From positions 910,973,009 to 911,037,008 of the forward strand of contig NC_081414.1 in NCBI RefSeq assembly GCF_030272615.1: DNA of 64,000 nucleotides. Direction: 5' to 3'. Of this stretch, positions 33,289 through 45,488 are shown piece after piece. The translations under genes and the position numbers were made by a program. Numbering within the stretch: position 1 is the first letter of the stretch; the number at the start of each line of letters is the position of its first letter. The notes beneath the pieces were generated by a model, which saw only the letters and a program-made list of their open reading frames with translations, was not told where the DNA came from and ran no database searches. This DNA is from Cryptomeria japonica (Eukaryota > Streptophyta > Pinopsida > Cupressales > Cupressaceae).

Positions 33289-36200
33289 ATTTCTTTTGCA
33301 TATCATCAACAAAATTTATTTTCAAATCATCATCTCCTCCAAAAATAATGTCATTGAAACAAACACTTCAACAATCAAGATGTTATCATTATCAACCTTA
33401 AAGTATAAATTACTGTCAGTAGTACCCTTACAAAATCCCAACTTCATCAAATACTTGTCCAATCTAGCATACCACGCTCTAGGGCTTGTTTAAGTCCATA
33501 CAGTTCTTTCTTCAACCTGCATACCATGTCTCCTTCATCTGATAATGAAAATCCATCTAGTTGCTCAATTTAGACTTCATCTTCAAGATCACCATTCAAA
33601 AATGTTGACTTGACATCCATCTGATATACTTTGAAATTCTTATAAGCATCATATGCAAGAAGTAGTCTAACAACTTCAATTATAGATACTAGAGTAAAAG
33701 TCTCCTCATAATCAATTCCTTCCATCTGTGAACATCCTTTAAATACCAATCTTTCTTTGTTTTTTACCACTTCACCGACTTCATTCAATTTATTCTAGAA
33801 CCCATTTTGTACCAATCACATTCTTGTCTTTAGGTCTCGGAACAAGTTCCCATGTGTTATTCTTCTTAATTTGATTCAACTCTTCTTCCATAGCTTTTAT
33901 CCAATTCTCATCCTTACAAGTTTCAATAACATATTTAGGGTCAATCTTGGAAATCAAGTATATTTCTTCAGCAACAATCCTTCTCCTAGTCATTACACCT
34001 TTGTTTTTATCACCAATAATTTGATTCTCTGAATTATTCAATTTCACAAACCTCAAAGTCTTCTAATTATTCTGATTCTCAGGTTCTTGAACTTCTTCAC
34101 CAACAGTAGCAATATCCAGGTTAGCTATCTCTACCATAACATTCAACTTCAAGATCTCAGTCTGTACTTGCTTTGAAATGATATCTTGATCATCAAACTC
34201 ATATATGCATGCTCTTATCTTATTTCCATGATATTAATCAACCTTCATATTTGCACTCTTCACTATCGTCTTCAACATCTTATTGTAACATCGGTAGGCC
34301 TTTCTCTTAGTAGAATAGCCCAAGAAGACTACTTCACCACATATTGCATCAAACTTTCCTATATCCTCATCCCTTTTAATATAACATTTGCTTCCAAAAA
34401 CTCTGAAATATATAATTGTAGGAACATGACCAAACCATAACTCATAAAGAGTCTTACCGGAATCACCTTTTATATACACCTAGTTGAATGTGTAAACAAC
34501 ATTGCAAACAACTTCTCTCCAAAAGATCTTTGCAACATCTCCTTCAATCAACATAGTTCTAGTAGCATCTAAAATAGTTTTTTTCTTCCTTTCAACAACT
34601 CCATTCTGCTGAGGGGTTCTAGGAGCAGATAATTGTCTTCTAATTCCATTCCTTTTACAAAATGAATCAAACTCACTAGATGTGAATTCTCCTCCTCTGT
34701 CAGATCTTGGGCATTTCAACTTCAACCATATCTTTGTCTCCATCTTAACTTTGAATATCTTGAATTTCTCTAGTGCTTCTGATTTATCCCTTAGAAAGGT
34801 AACACACATCATTCTAGAGTAGTCATCAATCAATAACATGAAATATCTACCACCCTGCACACTTCTCGCTCTTTTAGGACCACACAAATCAGTATGCACA
34901 AGATCTAATAATCCATTAAATGTATACTGATTACTCTTAAATAAAGTTCTTGTTTGTTTTCCCAATTGACATTCTTTGCATATCAGATTAGAAGGTTTCA
35001 CAATCTTAGGAAAATCTCTAACAACTTGAGTAGAAATTATCTTAATCATGTAGTCAAAATTAACATGACACATCGTTGTATGCCACAATTAGCTTTCATC
35101 TATCTGAGCAATCAAATAACTTTTCTCACTGGCATTCAAGTGAAAGATATTACCTTTTGTCTTAGTCCCTGGTGCAATCTCTATATCAGAGGCATTCAAA
35201 AGCTTGCATTTACCATTCTTGAATTGCAAATCATATCCCTTATCAACCATCTGTCCAACACTCAAAAGATTATACTTCAAACCTTCAACATATAAGACAT
35301 CATCAGTATTATGCTTACCATAAAAAGAGATAGAACCTCTACCATGAATCACACAAGCATTATCATCACCAAATATTCCTATACCACCATCATACTTCTG
35401 CATATTTACAAATTTTATTTTATCACTAGTCATATGATGTGAACAACCATTGTCAATTACGCATTCATCTTTCTCTTCAATCTTTGCAGCCAAAGCTTTC
35501 TCTTCAACAATGCATCTTGTAGAATTCACTGGTACTGGATCATCTTCCTTGATAGCAATAAATACAAATTGATCTTCCAGATCTAATGATTCTTCATCTA
35601 TCCCACATACATCAGCAACATAATAGCATTTCTTCTTATATATGTTCTTTCGGTTAGGCTTATAGGGCTTATCATACTTATCTTGTCTCTCATGTCTTTC
35701 ACTCTTATTAAATTTATCATGCTTATCATATCTTGACACTCTTTCAGGAGACCTAGAAGAAAAATGTCATATGTTATTACAAGAGAAAAATTTCAAAGGT
35801 AAATTTCCATCATACTTACAGGCTCCCTTAGGCAATCTCTGAGCAATAAGTGCTTCAAGCTCATCCAACTCTTTTTCTTGTTGTTCCATCTCTCTCATTT
35901 CTCTTTCATATCTTGAAACCCTAGATAAACTCTCTCCCGGATCATACTTTTGCTTCACGAATACAGAGACCTTAAATGCAGTCTCTGATTTACCATGTGA
36001 TTCTCCAAATTCACTCAACTCAAATGCAGCAATTTTACCAACCAACATGTCTCTTCTCACAGTAGTCACAGTTTGGATCTCATCAATAGTAGCAACTTTA
36101 GATTTATAAGTAGGAGGAAAGGATATCAACACTTTAGTAACAATCTCATCTTCCTCAAGAGTTCCAATGGCACATCTAATGTTCATAACAAGTTCATTCA

Positions 36201-36603
36201 CCTTAGCCATAAAGGTCGATATGTTCTCATCATCTCCCATCTTTAGCATCTCATACTTTCCTTTCAAACTTTGCAACTTAGCAACTTTGACATGTTTATC
36301 TCCTTCATACAAGGTCTCTAGCTTCTCCCAGATCTCATGTCCAGTCTGAAGTCCCATCACATTAGTCATCTATGAATTGGTCAAGGCACTCATCAATTCT
36401 TCCTTAGCTCTTATGTTATGTTTAGCATCCTTGATCCGAGCAGCAGTAACAAGACCATTATGAGGAATGGTATAGGCATTCTTTGTAATCTTGTGATAAT
36501 ATTCTCCAAGACACTTCAAATGACACTCCATCTAATCCTTTGATATAGTATAATTGTTTCCATAAAATCTAGGACTCTCTTTCTTGAACACATAGGTTGC
36601 CAT
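33289..36603 (-). pseudogene. pol: Copia gag-pol, truncated in RT (minus strand)
   Basis: The ATG at 36603 opens MATYVFKKESPRFYGNNY. One frame runs to 33790 with few stops; RT then shifts frame. Gag has GHEIWEKLETLYEGDKHVKV and SLKGKYEMLKM; the knuckle is degenerate (FFSCNNI). Protease has CVIDNGCSHHMTSD, with the catalytic DSG changed to DNG. Integrase shows DLVHTDLCGP, CPRSDRGGEFTSSEF and PQQNGVVERKK. RT has [26 protein letters not shown] and LKKELYGLKQAL, and ends in KKFEMSM, where it fuses to the LTR. No YVDD or RNase H remains. Confidence 0.92.
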
Positions 36604-36645
36604 CTCAGATCTCCTCAAGCACTCAAGATTCTTTTGGAGGATATA

Positions 36646-36657
36646 GCTCGGATACCA
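36646..36657 (-). other. Primer-binding site, minus-strand Copia
   Basis: On the minus strand it reads TGGTATCCGAGC, one base off the initiator tRNA-Met site, two bases from the LTR end. Confidence 0.85.
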
Positions 36658-36659
36658 AT

Positions 36660-37989
36660 TGTTGGTAACAACAATGAAGGAAAACTGAGGGGGGGGGGGT
36701 GAATTAGTTTTCACTGGATTAAACAATTTAAGAACAATCTCATATCTGACCAACTGCGGCAAAAATAAAGAAAAACACAGTAATAGCAATACACATAACA
36801 CCAAGTTTTTTGACGTCGAAAACCCATTTAAGGGAAAAACCATGGTGGGAACCTACCCACAATAAGATGATACTCTGCAGTAATATGTGTAAATATTACA
36901 ATGAAGAATGCACATGCATTCAGGTACACTTCCTAGAGCTCACTTCTCAAAATATGATGACCTAGAAGGCTACAACCCTTAGGGAGATTCACCACCTTAC
37001 AACAATATTAGGACTACAATCTGGTTAAAATGAACTGAAGGAATAGAATCTCCTAATGCTTGATGACAGTTCTAGTTAAGCACATTTGTTTGCCCTACAA
37101 CACTCTCTGCTCAATACACCACACCAAAAGATAAATTTGCTTGTTCACACATACACAACTCTCTAATAATGCAGACACAACACCCATACCCAAATTGCAT
37201 GAATATAACACCTATTTATATAAATCATCAACCTTGACTACAAGGTCGGCCAAACCCTCAACACCTAATTACAAAAGTACATCATACGATACATAAATCA
37301 ACCACCAGACCAATACAATATCATGAAAACATATCATGGACCCAAATAAATCTCCTCAAACATGCAACACCACCAAAAATCTTACCAAGATCAACTACAA
37401 CATGCTACACCACTGAAAATGCCGTATAACATGAAGAATATCTTTGGACCCATAATATCTTCAATAACACACACAACAATGAATGTGGACCACCAAAACA
37501 AATAGGAAATGATTAGGAAATACCAACAAGCACATTAAAATCATCTACAATAGTTGCACCAACACCACTTACTCAAATCTTCATCGATCAACACACTAAT
37601 ACTCAAGAACACTCAACAACAACAACTTGAATAAGAAAGATAACTTGCAGAGAACCAAATCACGAACCATATGAATTGAAGATACACATGAACATCTTAA
37701 ACGCTCTCCCAAATCCGCAATAGATCAAACACCAAAACACTACAATACTGAACACTGAAAAACCAATCTCCATATTGGAATCCACAACTTGATCAAATCA
37801 CCACATAGGATCATGAAATCAATATAGAATGAAGTATATCTTATTGATTCAGCATATCAAATAGATAAATGAACCAGATCAACTCTCTACAGTTACCAGA
37901 ATACCTAGACAACTTTTTGCAACATCGAAACAAAGGAATATGTTGACATCAGTGACAATAACATATCCTAGCAGCAACAATATCCAACA
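36660..37989 (-). repeat. 5' LTR of the minus-strand Copia
   Basis: TG...CA ends (TGTTGGTAAC at 36660, CCAACA at 37989). It contains an 11-base G run near 36691 and the conserved block at 36800-36850. The rest is AT-rich without genes. Confidence 0.88.
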
Positions 37990-37995
37990 CAGTTA

Positions 37996-38370
37996 TGCTT
38001 CTAATCATACACTTTCTATAATTCTAGTCCAAAGGAATTCAGAAGGTATATAATCACACATAGCTTTCATGAGTTGTCCCCTTAAGACTCATGAGCTTAA
38101 GTACTTTCAAATCGACAAGCATGCTTTCGTTGTTGTGAAAGTACTAAAGCATTTTTTGATTTTACATCTTGAATTCTTATTTCATATGTTTAGTTCGAGA
38201 TACTACAATCAAGTCAATCCTGACACAGTAGGATTTTGGAATGAAGAGGGGTAACTGGATAACAAAAATCTAGGAATATGACTTGGAGATCAGACCTGCA
38301 AAATTGGTGTGAGGAAAAGGATTATGTTAGTTAATGGCAAAGAATGAACCTAAATAAGTTGTTCTCCTTG
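37996..38370 (+). pseudogene. Gypsy RNase H (native), after Copia insertion
   Basis: YASNHTLSIILVQRNSEG, then SHIAFMSCPLKTHELKYFQI and, after a shift, MKRGNWITKI, TAG, EYDLEIRPAKLV, TGA, GKGLC. These are the RNase H/tether motifs that follow Gypsy RT. The stops replace expected Gln (IQEYDLEI) and probably Arg (CGA to TGA). Confidence 0.8.
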
Positions 38371-38402
38371 AAAAGGATTCACATGGCAATATTCCTACAA
38401 TA

Positions 38403-39617
38403 TTGTTTGTAAGTACCGTGGATGAGTGGTATTCTAATATTTCATATTTTCTTACTTATGATGAATTTCCTACACATCTCACATATAAAGAGAAGAGGAC
38501 TCTGAAATTGAAATCAGCAAACTATGTTCGTTTAGAAAATATATTGTATAAAAGATGTCTAGGTGGTACTTTCTTAAGGTGTGTAGATAAAGCTCAATAG
38601 CCTAATTTATTAGAGTCTTTTCATAACTTGGCATGTGGTGGACATCTCTCAGCTCTTGTGATAGCTCACTAGATTTTACAAGCAAGGTATTGTTGGCCTA
38701 CTCTCTTCCAAGATGCTTATGATTGGGTTAGGAAGAATTGTATCAAAAATTTGTTGGTAAATCTAATCTTGCAACATTTCATCCAAACCTGTGGTGATTG
38801 AAGAACCTTTCCAACAATGGGGTATTGACTTCATTGGTCCTATTAATCCTCCTTCTAGTGTAGTTCACCATTATGTTCCTACTGCAATGGATTATTTCAC
38901 TAAGTGGGTGGAAGCAATACCTGTTAAGCATGCTACGTCTGATGTGGTATGTAATTTCATAAAAGAGAACATTGTGAGTATATTTGGTGTTCCCAATAAG
39001 ATAGTAGCTAATAATGCAACTTATTTTTCTTCATTTGAGATTGCTCAGTTTTGTTTTGAGTATCATATCACTCTTACCCATTCTTCAGACTATTACCCAC
39101 AGGGGAATGGTCAAGCGAAATCTACTAACAAGAATTTGGTCACTATTATCAAGAAATTGGTTGATGAAAATCAACATTTGTAGCATAAAGCGTCGATTGA
39201 TGCTTTGTGAATAGATTGTATTACACCCAAGAGAACCATTGTTTTATCTCTTTTCTAGCTTTTTTATGGTACTAATGCATAAATTCCAATTACTTTAGAG
39301 CTACCTGCTTTGAAGTTGGCAAAATCAATTGAATATCAAACTTATGAGAGTTCTCTAGATAAGCTCATCATGTTCCTTTCAGAGATTTAGGAGAAGCATG
39401 TTCAAGTAGTGGATCATATTTTCAAACTCTAGAATCAAGTCAAAGCTCTTTTTGACAAAAAAACTAAATAGAGAAATTTCAAGGTAGGAGATCTTGTCCT
39501 AATTTGGCATAAAAGGTGTGAACCTAAAGGGACACATGGCAAATTTGATTCTCTATGGATGGGGCCTTTCACTATCCATCAAATCTATGGCTAAGGAAGT
39601 TATCTTCATTAATCCTA
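38403..39617 (+). pseudogene. Gypsy integrase (main part)
   Basis: Zinc-binding N-terminus is partly kept (LESFHNLACGGHLSA). The core runs from 38791: FQQWGIDFIGPINPPSS, YFTKWVEAIPVKHATS, FGVPNKIVANNATYFS (usual TDNG changed to ANNA, so the second catalytic Asp is lost) and YYPQGNGQAKSTNKNL (usual QAE changed to QAK, third catalytic residue lost). The C-terminal part has FKVGDLVLIWHKRCEPKGTH, then GKFDSLWMGPFTIHQIYG. The last codons lie beyond the solo LTR, at 41272-41328. Confidence 0.88.
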
Positions 39618-41271
39618 TGAGGATCTGGTTAATACTAAGAGGGGGGGTGAATCGCTATTTAGACCAATTGAAGCTTTAACTCAAAAACAAACTTATCTCA
39701 GATCTGAAACCATTTAACAAATATCTCAACTTCTTCTTTAGATCTAATAACCTCTTTATCAGATTTGCTTAACACATTAATCAAACCATTTACCACAACT
39801 ATCAATACTTCCACCACCAAAGAAATCGTATAAACTTGATCATTTACCAACTCATTAACCTTATCAATCAGATCAAAAACTTTCTCAAAAAACTCCTTAT
39901 CAGTACCGGTAACCTCTAATAATACATCATAACTGATGTCTTAGAAATAGTGCATGAAATGAAACATAAACAAGAACATCACATGAAAAACATTCAACAC
40001 ATGAACACCATAATTTTTTTACATGGAAACCCAAATAGGGAAAAACCACGGTGGGAGTTGGCACCCACAAATATTTGTACTCTTTTGAAGGACGGCTTGT
40101 TAGGAGCTTAGAATACGCCTAGTTATGAGTCACCCAGTTAGTGGATTTGCCTAGAAGCCTGGTTAGGAGCTTGATGATCTATTAGGATAAACCTCATGAG
40201 AGGATTTAACACTCTTTTAAGAGATGCCCTATTAGGGGACTTAAATGTTTAAGGCCTCTTAGGACCTACCTGGTTAAGGGATTTAACCTGCCACAACTAT
40301 TAGGAAACAACATTAAGAAAATGGTTTGTTACTTGCACTTCTCTGCTTGCTTGATCAGATTCAGTTATACTCAACACTCTGTAACTCTTAGGCAGATCTC
40401 ACACTTCACTTGGACAACTTAACACATTCTCTAAGACCACTGACACCATAAATAACAACTGTGTCATCCTAAATAGTAATCTCAACTAGGTTAGCCACAA
40501 AACCCTAATTACATCTTGAATTTACAATTCAAATCATAAGAGATCATCACATATCGATATACAAATCATTACAAAAAATTGCAATGCAATATCAACCACT
40601 GGTTGATCGTAACCCAACACGAAAATCCGATCTAGACCAAACTCAAACCCTCAAAACACTCTACTACGTGTTTCACTGATTACCAAGAAATTCTTCCTTG
40701 AATCATGCCAAAACAACAATTAAATCTTTCACGCAAGTTGTGTCATGTTACCAACTTCATGTAGACTCGTCATCGATCACCGTCATAATAGAAATAATTA
40801 CCGGTTTAATGATTTCTTCACCGATCTTAAACCCTACTAAAACCTTAGCAAAACTTCATCAGAAATTTGAAACACGCCTTCCAGTAATCTCCACAAATTT
40901 TGGTTCTCATCAGATACATCTTTCCATAATAAAAGTTCACCATCCAAACCGCAAATCACCAATCATCGTTGATTGTCTGATCTAATCAAAACAACTCTGC
41001 TTTACCGATTAAAGTCCTATTTCATAGACTTTATCTCACTGTCAGTAAACCCTGTCTTCTGATAAACCAAATCACTAAGATGACAAAACAAAACATCAAG
41101 AACATTAGTTGACATCAGTTTCCATCAATGAAAACACAAATAACTAATCATGTCATCTATTCATAGAATCTCAATCTCTTGATCACAAATAGACTTATAT
41201 CCTTTACCGGTGCAGTCATCCAACTTCAACTGCATCACCTGCATCAGCATCAGTTATGCCAAATGCCAACA
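39618..41271 (-). repeat. Solo Copia LTR, minus strand, in Gypsy integrase
   Basis: About 1.65 kb. Read on the minus strand it begins TGTTGGCATTTGGCATAACTG, close to the outer Copia LTR start. It shares the CCTAACMGG word array (about 40090-40300) and the conserved TTTTTCCC...GGGTTTCCATGT block (40006-40055), and ends near GATTCACCCCCCC. Integrase coding resumes at its right edge, so it is an insertion that lost its body by LTR-LTR recombination. The left edge is uncertain (39611-39618), and the right flank ATATT has no clear partner on the left. Confidence 0.82.
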
Positions 41272-41328
41272 ATATTCTTGTGTACAATGATGGAACTCCA
41301 TTTTCATTGGCGCATAGTGGCCAACATC
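41272..41328 (+). pseudogene. C-terminal end of the Gypsy integrase
   Basis: ILVYNDGTPFSLAHSGQHLI followed by a stop resembles the final DGTP...VNGQHLK segment of plant Gypsy integrases. It is the direct continuation of the frame ending near 39610. Confidence 0.75.
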
Positions 41329-41464
41329 TCATAATATTTACTCAATGAGGTTTTGTATGCCTTGGAGCATTATTTCTTTTTATTTTTTGTTTTGTGTCTT
41401 TTAGGCTTTTGGTTTATCCCTCATTGTCTGACTCTTGCCCAATCGATGGATGAAGGAACATAGA
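41329..41464 (+). other. Short spacer after Gypsy integrase with possible purine tract
   Basis: T-rich, then purine-rich sequence GATGGATGAAGGAACATAGA just before the repeat start at 41465. The purine stretch could be the plus-strand primer, but it is not a clean tract. Confidence 0.4.
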
Positions 41465-42966
41465 GCTAGTGACTTTGCCTTAGATACCTCACATGACAAT
41501 ATTGAGAATGTTTTCTCTAATTTCCCAAATGTTTCTAAAGTGTCAGCTACCATGTTGGATGACTTTGATAAGTTCATGACAGAGATGAGTCCTAGACCCA
41601 ATGAATCATCTCTATAAAATCCTCCTATGGTTGTGAACACAACATCACCTATTGTGGCTACTACTTCTCAAGAGGAAATAGATCCCTCTCAATCTTTAGT
41701 CATGGGTGTTCATGATGATTCCTTCTTGTTGTCATGGTTGTTCTTCAATGCCCCTAAGAGGAATAAATAAGTTGTTTCTCTAAATGATTTTGATTTCATT
41801 TAGCTCATCCCCACCAAGCCAAAGACCACTAATAAAGCCAATACTATATCAAGGGTGAAGGTGGATAAAGATAGAAACAAATATGTAGAGATTTTCATTC
41901 CTCCTCTTGATAAAGACATTGATCAAATCCAAGAATCAGATTATATCATCAACAGGGTTGAATTGGGAAAACAAACTCATGATTATGCCATAGGAGATGC
42001 TCAATAAGCTTTGGATGCTCTTGTTTCTAGGTATGATGAAGATAAAATCAAGAAGTATAAGCTCAAGGAATAGTTGACTAGCTTACCATTGTGCTAATTA
42101 AGGTGACTATGTCTTCAGAGGCCATTGAACTAGTGACTTCATCATTAGACAAACATGTTATAAAGAGAGTTGAGCAAGTAGCTTCATAGAGAAGAGTAGT
42201 GGGCGAATGGATGGATAGAATGCTTAGGAAAATTACGTGGATCCTGAGCTTAGCTATCACAATAGTCAACAATATTGATTCCTTAAAAACCGAGGTGGAT
42301 AATACCATAGAAATCTTCTCCCAAGAGTTGTAAACATAGGAGAAATATTTTGATGCATGGTTGAAACTTGAAGATTTTGACTTAGATGATCTTGTGCAAA
42401 ATAATCTCATTCCTTCTCATAATATGTATGTTGAGAAACGAGAGGCACTAGAGCATCAAATGAATATTCTAGAGTGGCTTATCAAGGATATGAGGAAACC
42501 TCAAAAGGAATGCAAAACTAAAAAGAAGGAGATTGTTGACAAGATATCAGAAATTCCTTGTACTTTCCTTGATGAGAATCAGAAAGCACTTGATGTGGAT
42601 ATGATCATCAAGGAATTCAGGTTATTATTAACTGTTGAAATTGAGGGAGAGGACTTCTATTTGTCCTCTATTGACAAATTAGTTGATCTAAAGTTCGTTC
42701 TAGATTTTTTGGATTCTCTTCTAGGGAAACATAAGAAATGTTGTGTTGATTTAGGAGATTCTCTTACATGGGTCAAGGTCATCTCCAGTCATACCCAAGG
42801 ACCCAATGAAGCTCAGATGAAGATTTCTCTACAAAAATTTGAAGAATTCCAGAACCAAGATCAACGTGAAGAAAATGATAGTCATTTTTATGATTTTCAA
42901 GTGGCATTTTGTATTTCCAATCGACACCTTAAGTGTCATTTTGTATATGCTCTAGTACACATGTAG
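41465..42966 (+). pseudogene. Gypsy-linked accessory ORF, copy 2
   Basis: ASDFALDTSHDNIENVFSNF, FFNAPKRNK and DYIINRVELGKQTHDYA lead, after a shift near 42090, into SSEAIELVTSSLDKHV. An open C-terminal stretch of 201 codons (42361-42966) carries KLEDFDLDDLVQNNLIPS, KTKKKEIVDKISEIPCTFLD and RHLKCHFVYALVHM. It parallels copy 1 but lacks its acidic N-terminus. Long Lys/Glu helices suggest a coiled coil. Function unknown. Its conservation over 200 codons in an otherwise broken element suggests that it once had coding value. Confidence 0.7.
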
Positions 42967-43477
42967 GATTGCATGTGTCCTAAGTGAAATAGGTCTCTTC
43001 CTTTGACTTGGCCACAAATTATTTGTAACATTTCCTATTTTTGTGCATCATCCCTCTTCTATATGTATGAGGGATTTCATTGTAATAAGGATGTTTTTCC
43101 ATCTTTTTGTTAATACACCAAAACTTTGTAGAATTGAAAACCTATCCAAGTCTTTGAGCTTATATTGTATTCAAGATAATTTAATCAAATAAGAAAAGAA
43201 GTTGAACCCAATATTTGTCTTGAGACTACATTATTGTGTGAGGGAATGTTCTTATGTCATTCTTGTCTACATTCTTTTAGATTAAATTTTGCATAGTGAA
43301 AAGTATTTGAGTTAGAAGAGGTGGAGTGAAATATTGTAAACATTGTTTTATGATATCTAATTGAAAAAGTTTGTATTAAATGGATAATAAGGTGAAGTGT
43401 TTGTTCTTTGTTGAGTTATCTTGTTAGAGTACAAAGTTTCAAGATATACGTGGAAGACTGTGTTCTTACAATATATA
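41465..43477 (+). repeat. 3' LTR-like repeat of the old Gypsy, left part
   Basis: Matches 18457-20467. It is interrupted at 43477 by the minus-strand Gypsy; the last part is 50613-50885. Compared with the 5' copy, the bases corresponding to 20468-20639 are missing at the junction. Confidence 0.85.
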
Positions 43478-43887
43478 AAAAGGGGACATGTGGCCCAAGA
43501 ATGCCATGTGTCTCAAGGGGAGAGTAGGTTTAATTAAACCTAGGGTTAAATGGAAGGAGTTAGGTTTAGAAGGGGTCAGGTTAGGAGGCATGTGGGTAAA
43601 TTTGAATTTAAAATTCAAATAAGACTAATTAATTCTCAACAACTCATAAATTTATTTGTTTTAATTAATTAGAAGATTAGAAGAATTAATTTTGATGGGG
43701 AAGAATTAATTAATCAAAGGGGATTATGAAAATGAACCTATTAAATAAATCCTTAGATTTATTAATAAGTAGATGAAAAGGGGAATTTAATCAAATTGCT
43801 TAGTGAATTTAATTAATTGGGAAGGGGGATTAATTAAATAATTGCTTATTTAATTAATTATCTTCAGACCATTTTTAGGTGTATACA
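43478..43887 (-). repeat. Truncated 3' LTR of the minus-strand Gypsy
   Basis: Matches 50192-50612 closely, including GGGGACATGTGGCCCAAGAA and the end GGTGTATACA. The part corresponding to 49559-50191 is missing at the outer edge. Confidence 0.9.
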
Positions 43888-43903
43888 TTTTGCCCCTCTT
43901 TGA
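43888..43903 (-). other. Polypurine tract, minus-strand Gypsy
   Basis: On the minus strand AAAGAGGGGCAAAA immediately precedes the LTR start TGTATACACC. Confidence 0.85.
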
Positions 43904-45215
43904 AGTGAGGTGTGATGATAGGTTGAGTCAAAGAATAATCTCATTTCTCAATCTGCCTAGTTGCATGGATTTTCTTTTAATACTAGTTCCCCAACTTGAA
44001 AGACTCGTGGTTTGACCCTGTGATTATAACTCTGACACATTCTTTGTTGATATACCCTTAAATGATCAAAGGCATTTTGTCTTCGTTTCTGGATCAATTC
44101 TAACTCTTGTAATCTAGATACTCGTTGTTCTTCATCTGGGATGAGACCTTTTAATGATACTCATAGAGAAGGTATCTCTACTTCTATTTGCAGTATTGCT
44201 TTTGATCCATAAACAAGAGAGAAAGGTGTGGCACTTGTTGGTGTGCGGATACTAGTATAGTAGAACCATAGAGCAGGGTTTAATTGAATATGCCAATCTC
44301 TTCCAGCATCATTCACTATCTTTTTGAGGATTTTCACAATAGTTTTAATTGATGCTTCTGCTTGCCCATTTCCTTGTGGATAGTAGGGTGTGGAGAATCT
44401 ATGTTGGATCTTGAATTTCTCACATAGCTCTTGTACATCTTAATTCTTGAATGGTCGCCCATTATCAGTGATAATGGTCATTGGTATTCCATAGCGACAA
44501 ATGATGTAGTTCAAGATAAATGTAGCAATTTGTTTTCCTATGATGTTTGTGAGAGGTACTGCCTCAATCCATTTTGTGAAATATTCTATAGCTACAAAGA
44601 TGAATTTGAGACCATTAGATGAAGAAGGATTTATCTTTCCTACTAGATCAAGACCCCATTGACAAAAAGGCCAAGATGTTTCTAAAGCATGAAGATCATG
44701 TGTTGGTGCATGAATCAAATTCCCATGGATTTGATAGTGTTTGCATGTTCTGGCTATCTGAAAATAATCTTGTTCCATAGTCAGCCAATAATAACCCAAG
44801 CGTATGAGTTTTTTTGAAAGGGTAAAACCACTTGAATGAGTGCCACAAATGTCATTATGGACTTCATGTAAGGTCTTCTTAGATTCTTCTTGTTCAAGAC
44901 ATCTTAAAAGAGTACCGTCTAGACCTCGTTTAAACAAGGTATCCATGACGAGAGTAAAAAGGGAGGATTGGCAAATAAAGTTTCTCTTTTGGTTTTTCAA
45001 TAAGTCAGGAGGTAAGGTGTTATCTTTCAGGTATGTGTAAGTTTGGCCATAACGTGAGGAATCATGCCCAAAAAGGTGACAGATAGTTTGGGAATCCAAA
45101 CAATTATGAGTAGGGTAAAACAACTCTTCCACCAGGAATTCATAACACTGTTGATTTTCTTGTGTCTGAAGTAGAGAAGCAAGTGTAGCCATGGAATCTG
45201 CTAGAAAATTATTTC
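43904..45215 (-). pseudogene. Gypsy integrase (minus strand)
   Basis: Open from 45192 to 44440 with one TAA, then continuing to about 43950. ADSMATLASLLQT is the end of the RNase H domain. The zinc site is HNDICGTHSSG...RTCKHYQIHGN, with its last Cys lost. The core shows WPFCQWGLDLVGKINPSSS, YFTKWIEAVPLTN, YGIPMTIITDNGRPFKN and YYPQGNGQAEASIK, so all three catalytic residues are present (D, D, E). The C-terminus has FQVGELVLKENPCN, then breaks off before the purine tract. This is the best-preserved integrase of the window. Confidence 0.9.
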
Positions 45216-45488
45216 TACAAAGTATTTCTTGATATCATCAACCATCTTTTTATAAGGCATTAATTTTTCGTCCTTTGTTCGATAATCGTCATTAATTTGA
45301 TTAATGATGAGCTGAAAGTATCCAAAGACTTGAAGTTGTGTAATGTTCCATTCTATAGCCATTTTGATACCTGTTACCAAAGCTTCATACTCTGTTGTGT
45401 TTTTGGTGCATGGAAAGCTTAATTTGTATGCTTTTGGGATTGTATGACCTTGTGGTGTGATGAATAGAATGCCTACTCTTGATCCGTG
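45216..45488 (-). pseudogene. Archaeal-type RNase H domain (minus strand)
   Basis: HGSRVGILFITPQGHTIPKA, NTTEYEALVTGIKMAIEWNI, QLQVFGYFQLIINQINDDY and EKLMPYKKMVDDIKKYF match the extra RNase H of Tat-type Gypsy elements. The start (FDG-like) is lost at the deletion that removed RT. The GDS motif reads GYF, so the domain would be inactive. Confidence 0.82.

Larger units (their letters stand above)
33081..37989 (-). mobile_element. Decayed Ty1/Copia element on the minus strand
   Basis: On the minus strand: 5' LTR (37989-36660), primer site, gag-pol, then a truncated RT joined directly to a partial 3' LTR (33288-33081). The flanks CAATTA (33075-33080) and CAGTTA (37990-37995) are probably a diverged target duplication. 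Gypsy RNase H coding resumes to the right in phase. A deletion removed the end of RT, RNase H, the purine tract and most of the 3' LTR. Confidence 0.9.

Noticed and set aside
36685-36705. Run of 11 G as a regulatory G-quadruplex
   Set aside because: A single homopolymer run in a decayed LTR. Other LTRs have C/G runs at the same place (before GTGAATT), so it is an expanded LTR feature or a sequencing artefact.
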